DNA of 9,534 nt from Candidatus Zixiibacteriota bacterium (GTDB lineage: Bacteria > Zixibacteria > MSB-5A5 > GN15 > JACZUZ01). Below, in pieces: positions 8,222 to 9,534 of this stretch. Position 1 is the first letter of the stretch, and each line of letters begins with the position of its first letter. Location of the stretch: contig JACZUZ010000043.1 in assembly GCA_022572905.1 (NCBI GenBank), forward strand, positions 1 through 9,534, in the 5' to 3' direction. A model generated the notes under the pieces. That model did not search any database. It was not told where the DNA came from and was given only the letters and a program-made list of their open reading frames with translations. The position numbers were made by a program, and so were the translations under genes.

Positions 8222-9526
8222 GTGAAGAGAATTAACATTATAACAGTCGTACCGTTTGTTCTGGTGATTCTTTTACCGCCTATTTCGACGGCAAGTAAGG
8301 ATTCCGATAAAAAATCGGAGGATTCAAAGGCGGCAAGTGAATTTGTCGAACTCGAAATGGCAAATGCGCCCGACGATGCTGTGACTAACCTTGAGAATAA
8401 GGGAATTTCGCTTGAGATGGTGTACACGGGTGAACTAGTGTCAAATCTATCTGGTGGTGTTAAGCGTCGATCGGAGTATCTCGAAAATGGAGATATCCTA
8501 TTATCGATTGACGCCGAGAAGCTACTCAGCTGGAAGGGAGCTTCCTTTTCTTTTTACGGTCTAGGTAATAACGGAGGCGACCCATCAGAAAACATAGGGG
8601 ATGCGCAAAGTACCAGCAACATTGAGTCACCTAATACCTGGAAGATATATGAAGCGTGGTATCGACAAAAGCTTTTCGATGGTAAACTATCTTACCTGAT
8701 AGGTTTGTATGATTTGAATTCGGAATTTGACGTTATTAAATATGCAGGGCTCTTCCTGAACAGTTCCTTCGGCATTGGGCCCGATTTCTCACAAAGTGGT
8801 GAAAATGGCCCTTCAATCTTTCCGGCTACATCTATAGCATTGAGAGTCAAAGTTCAGCCGTTAGAGGGATTTTATGTTCAATCCGCTGTTTTCGATGGCG
8901 TTTCCGGTGACCCAGAAGATCCAACTGGCACTTCCATAAAGATTAACTCCGGAGACGGAATTTTGCTATCGACAGAAGTTGCTTATGTCACAGGCGCCGC
9001 TGAAGATTCTAAGGAAGCGTATGGGAAACTTGCGCTCGGTACCTGGTTCTACACTGCCAAGTTCGACGATTTGCTCCAGGTTGACAACAACTCAGTTCCC
9101 GTTAGACATTCAGGCAACCGTGGAATCTATGCTTTAGGCGAGCGGGTAATTTATCGGGAAACCGATGATTTAGATCAAGGCGTCGCGATTTTTGCTCGGG
9201 TTGGATTTGCCAACGGTAACTTTAATCAGTTTGGGTCATATTTCGGTGGTGGATTTGTCACCACTGGATTAATACCCGGCCTAAACAAAGAGCAGATTGG
9301 TTTAGCGATAGCTATTGCCACGAATAGCGGAAAATTCAAAGAAGCTCGATCTGCCGCCTCTATCCCCGTTGGCAGTTCGGAAATTGCCCTGGAGTTGACA
9401 TTCCGCAGCCAAATATTGCCACATCTGGTGATCCAGCCAGACTTTCAATACATAATTAATCCGGGGACTGACCCGTTGTTGAAGAATGCATTTGTCGTGG
9501 GAACAAGGTTTGAGTTGTCTCTTTAG
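8222..9526 (+). CDS. OprB-family carbohydrate-selective porin
   Basis: The 434-residue product begins with a signal peptide (basic KR, then a hydrophobic stretch to about residue 20, probable cut near STA-SKD at 24-25). A short charged Lys/Asp/Ser-rich linker follows. The rest alternates polar and hydrophobic residues, as in an outer-membrane beta-barrel. Family motifs are VYTGELVSNLSGG (67-79), SNIESP (132-137), GLYDLNSEFDV (161-171), NSSFGIGPDF (180-189), GPSIFPAT (196-203), FDGVSGDP (224-231) and the ending NPGTDPLLKNAFVVGTRFELSL from 413. OprB porins pass sugars such as glucose across the outer membrane; the sugar here is unknown. No SLH domain is present, unlike cyanobacterial relatives. 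The last residue is Leu, where many barrel proteins end in Phe. The GTG start at 8222 has GAGG four bases upstream. It stands alone, divergent from the peptidase. Confidence 0.9.
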   Translation: MKRINIITVVPFVLVILLPPISTASKDSDKKSEDSKAASEFVELEMANAPDDAVTNLENKGISLEMVYTGELVSNLSGGVKRRSEYLENGDILLSIDAEKLLSWKGASFSFYGLGNNGGDPSENIGDAQSTSNIESPNTWKIYEAWYRQKLFDGKLSYLIGLYDLNSEFDVIKYAGLFLNSSFGIGPDFSQSGENGPSIFPATSIALRVKVQPLEGFYVQSAVFDGVSGDPEDPTGTSIKINSGDGILLSTEVAYVTGAAEDSKEAYGKLALGTWFYTAKFDDLLQVDNNSVPVRHSGNRGIYALGERVIYRETDDLDQGVAIFARVGFANGNFNQFGSYFGGGFVTTGLIPGLNKEQIGLAIAIATNSGKFKEARSAASIPVGSSEIALELTFRSQILPHLVIQPDFQYIINPGTDPLLKNAFVVGTRFELSL

Positions 9527-9534
9527 AAAACTAA

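Noticed and set aside
8059..8427. 122-codon minus-strand frame over the porin start
   Set aside because: It is antisense to the porin signal peptide and its promoter region, with no ribosome binding site or recognisable domain.

Overview
The window looks like chromosomal DNA of an uncultured diderm (Gram-negative type) bacterium. It holds an OprB-type outer-membrane porin, a secreted zinc aminopeptidase with a Sec signal, and starts that include GTG and TTG. The gene families and the mixed base composition recall FCB-group candidate phyla such as Zixibacteria, but that is an impression from memory, not a demonstrated placement. I see no phage, insertion sequence, CRISPR, tRNA or rRNA.

Layout. 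The left edge probably carries the last codons of an upstream gene. Next comes a tight plus-strand pair of membrane proteins of unknown function (84-944 and 946-1623, one base apart). A 208-base gap is followed by a sugar-1-phosphate nucleotidylyltransferase with a left-handed beta-helix tail (1832-2821, TTG start). A 101-base AT-rich gap with three 16-base tandem elements leads into metK (2923-4104). An 86-base leader then leads into ahcY (4191-5525). A strong hairpin with A and T tracts on its two sides (5570-5603) ends ahcY and also ends the convergent minus-strand unit.

The minus-strand unit is an M28 peptidase with PA and PDZ domains (6048-7832) followed by a small DUF4234-type membrane protein (5623-6000). 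A 389-base divergent regulatory region (7833-8221) contains several dyads and direct repeats. It separates the peptidase from a plus-strand OprB-family porin (8222-9526) that ends 8 bases before the window does.

How the genes work together. MetK makes S-adenosylmethionine and AhcY removes S-adenosylhomocysteine, so the centre of the window is the activated-methyl cycle. The AhcY is of the short archaeal/Thermotoga-like type, with an HxTxE substrate motif and no C-terminal KxxxY tail. The porin and the peptidase would serve nutrient uptake and periplasmic or extracellular peptide breakdown. The nucleotidylyltransferase would feed surface-glycan synthesis. The least understood part is the two-gene membrane module at the left. 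The most distinctive non-coding signals are the 16-base repeats before metK and the paired TTCA-N3-TGAAA dyads before the peptidase.
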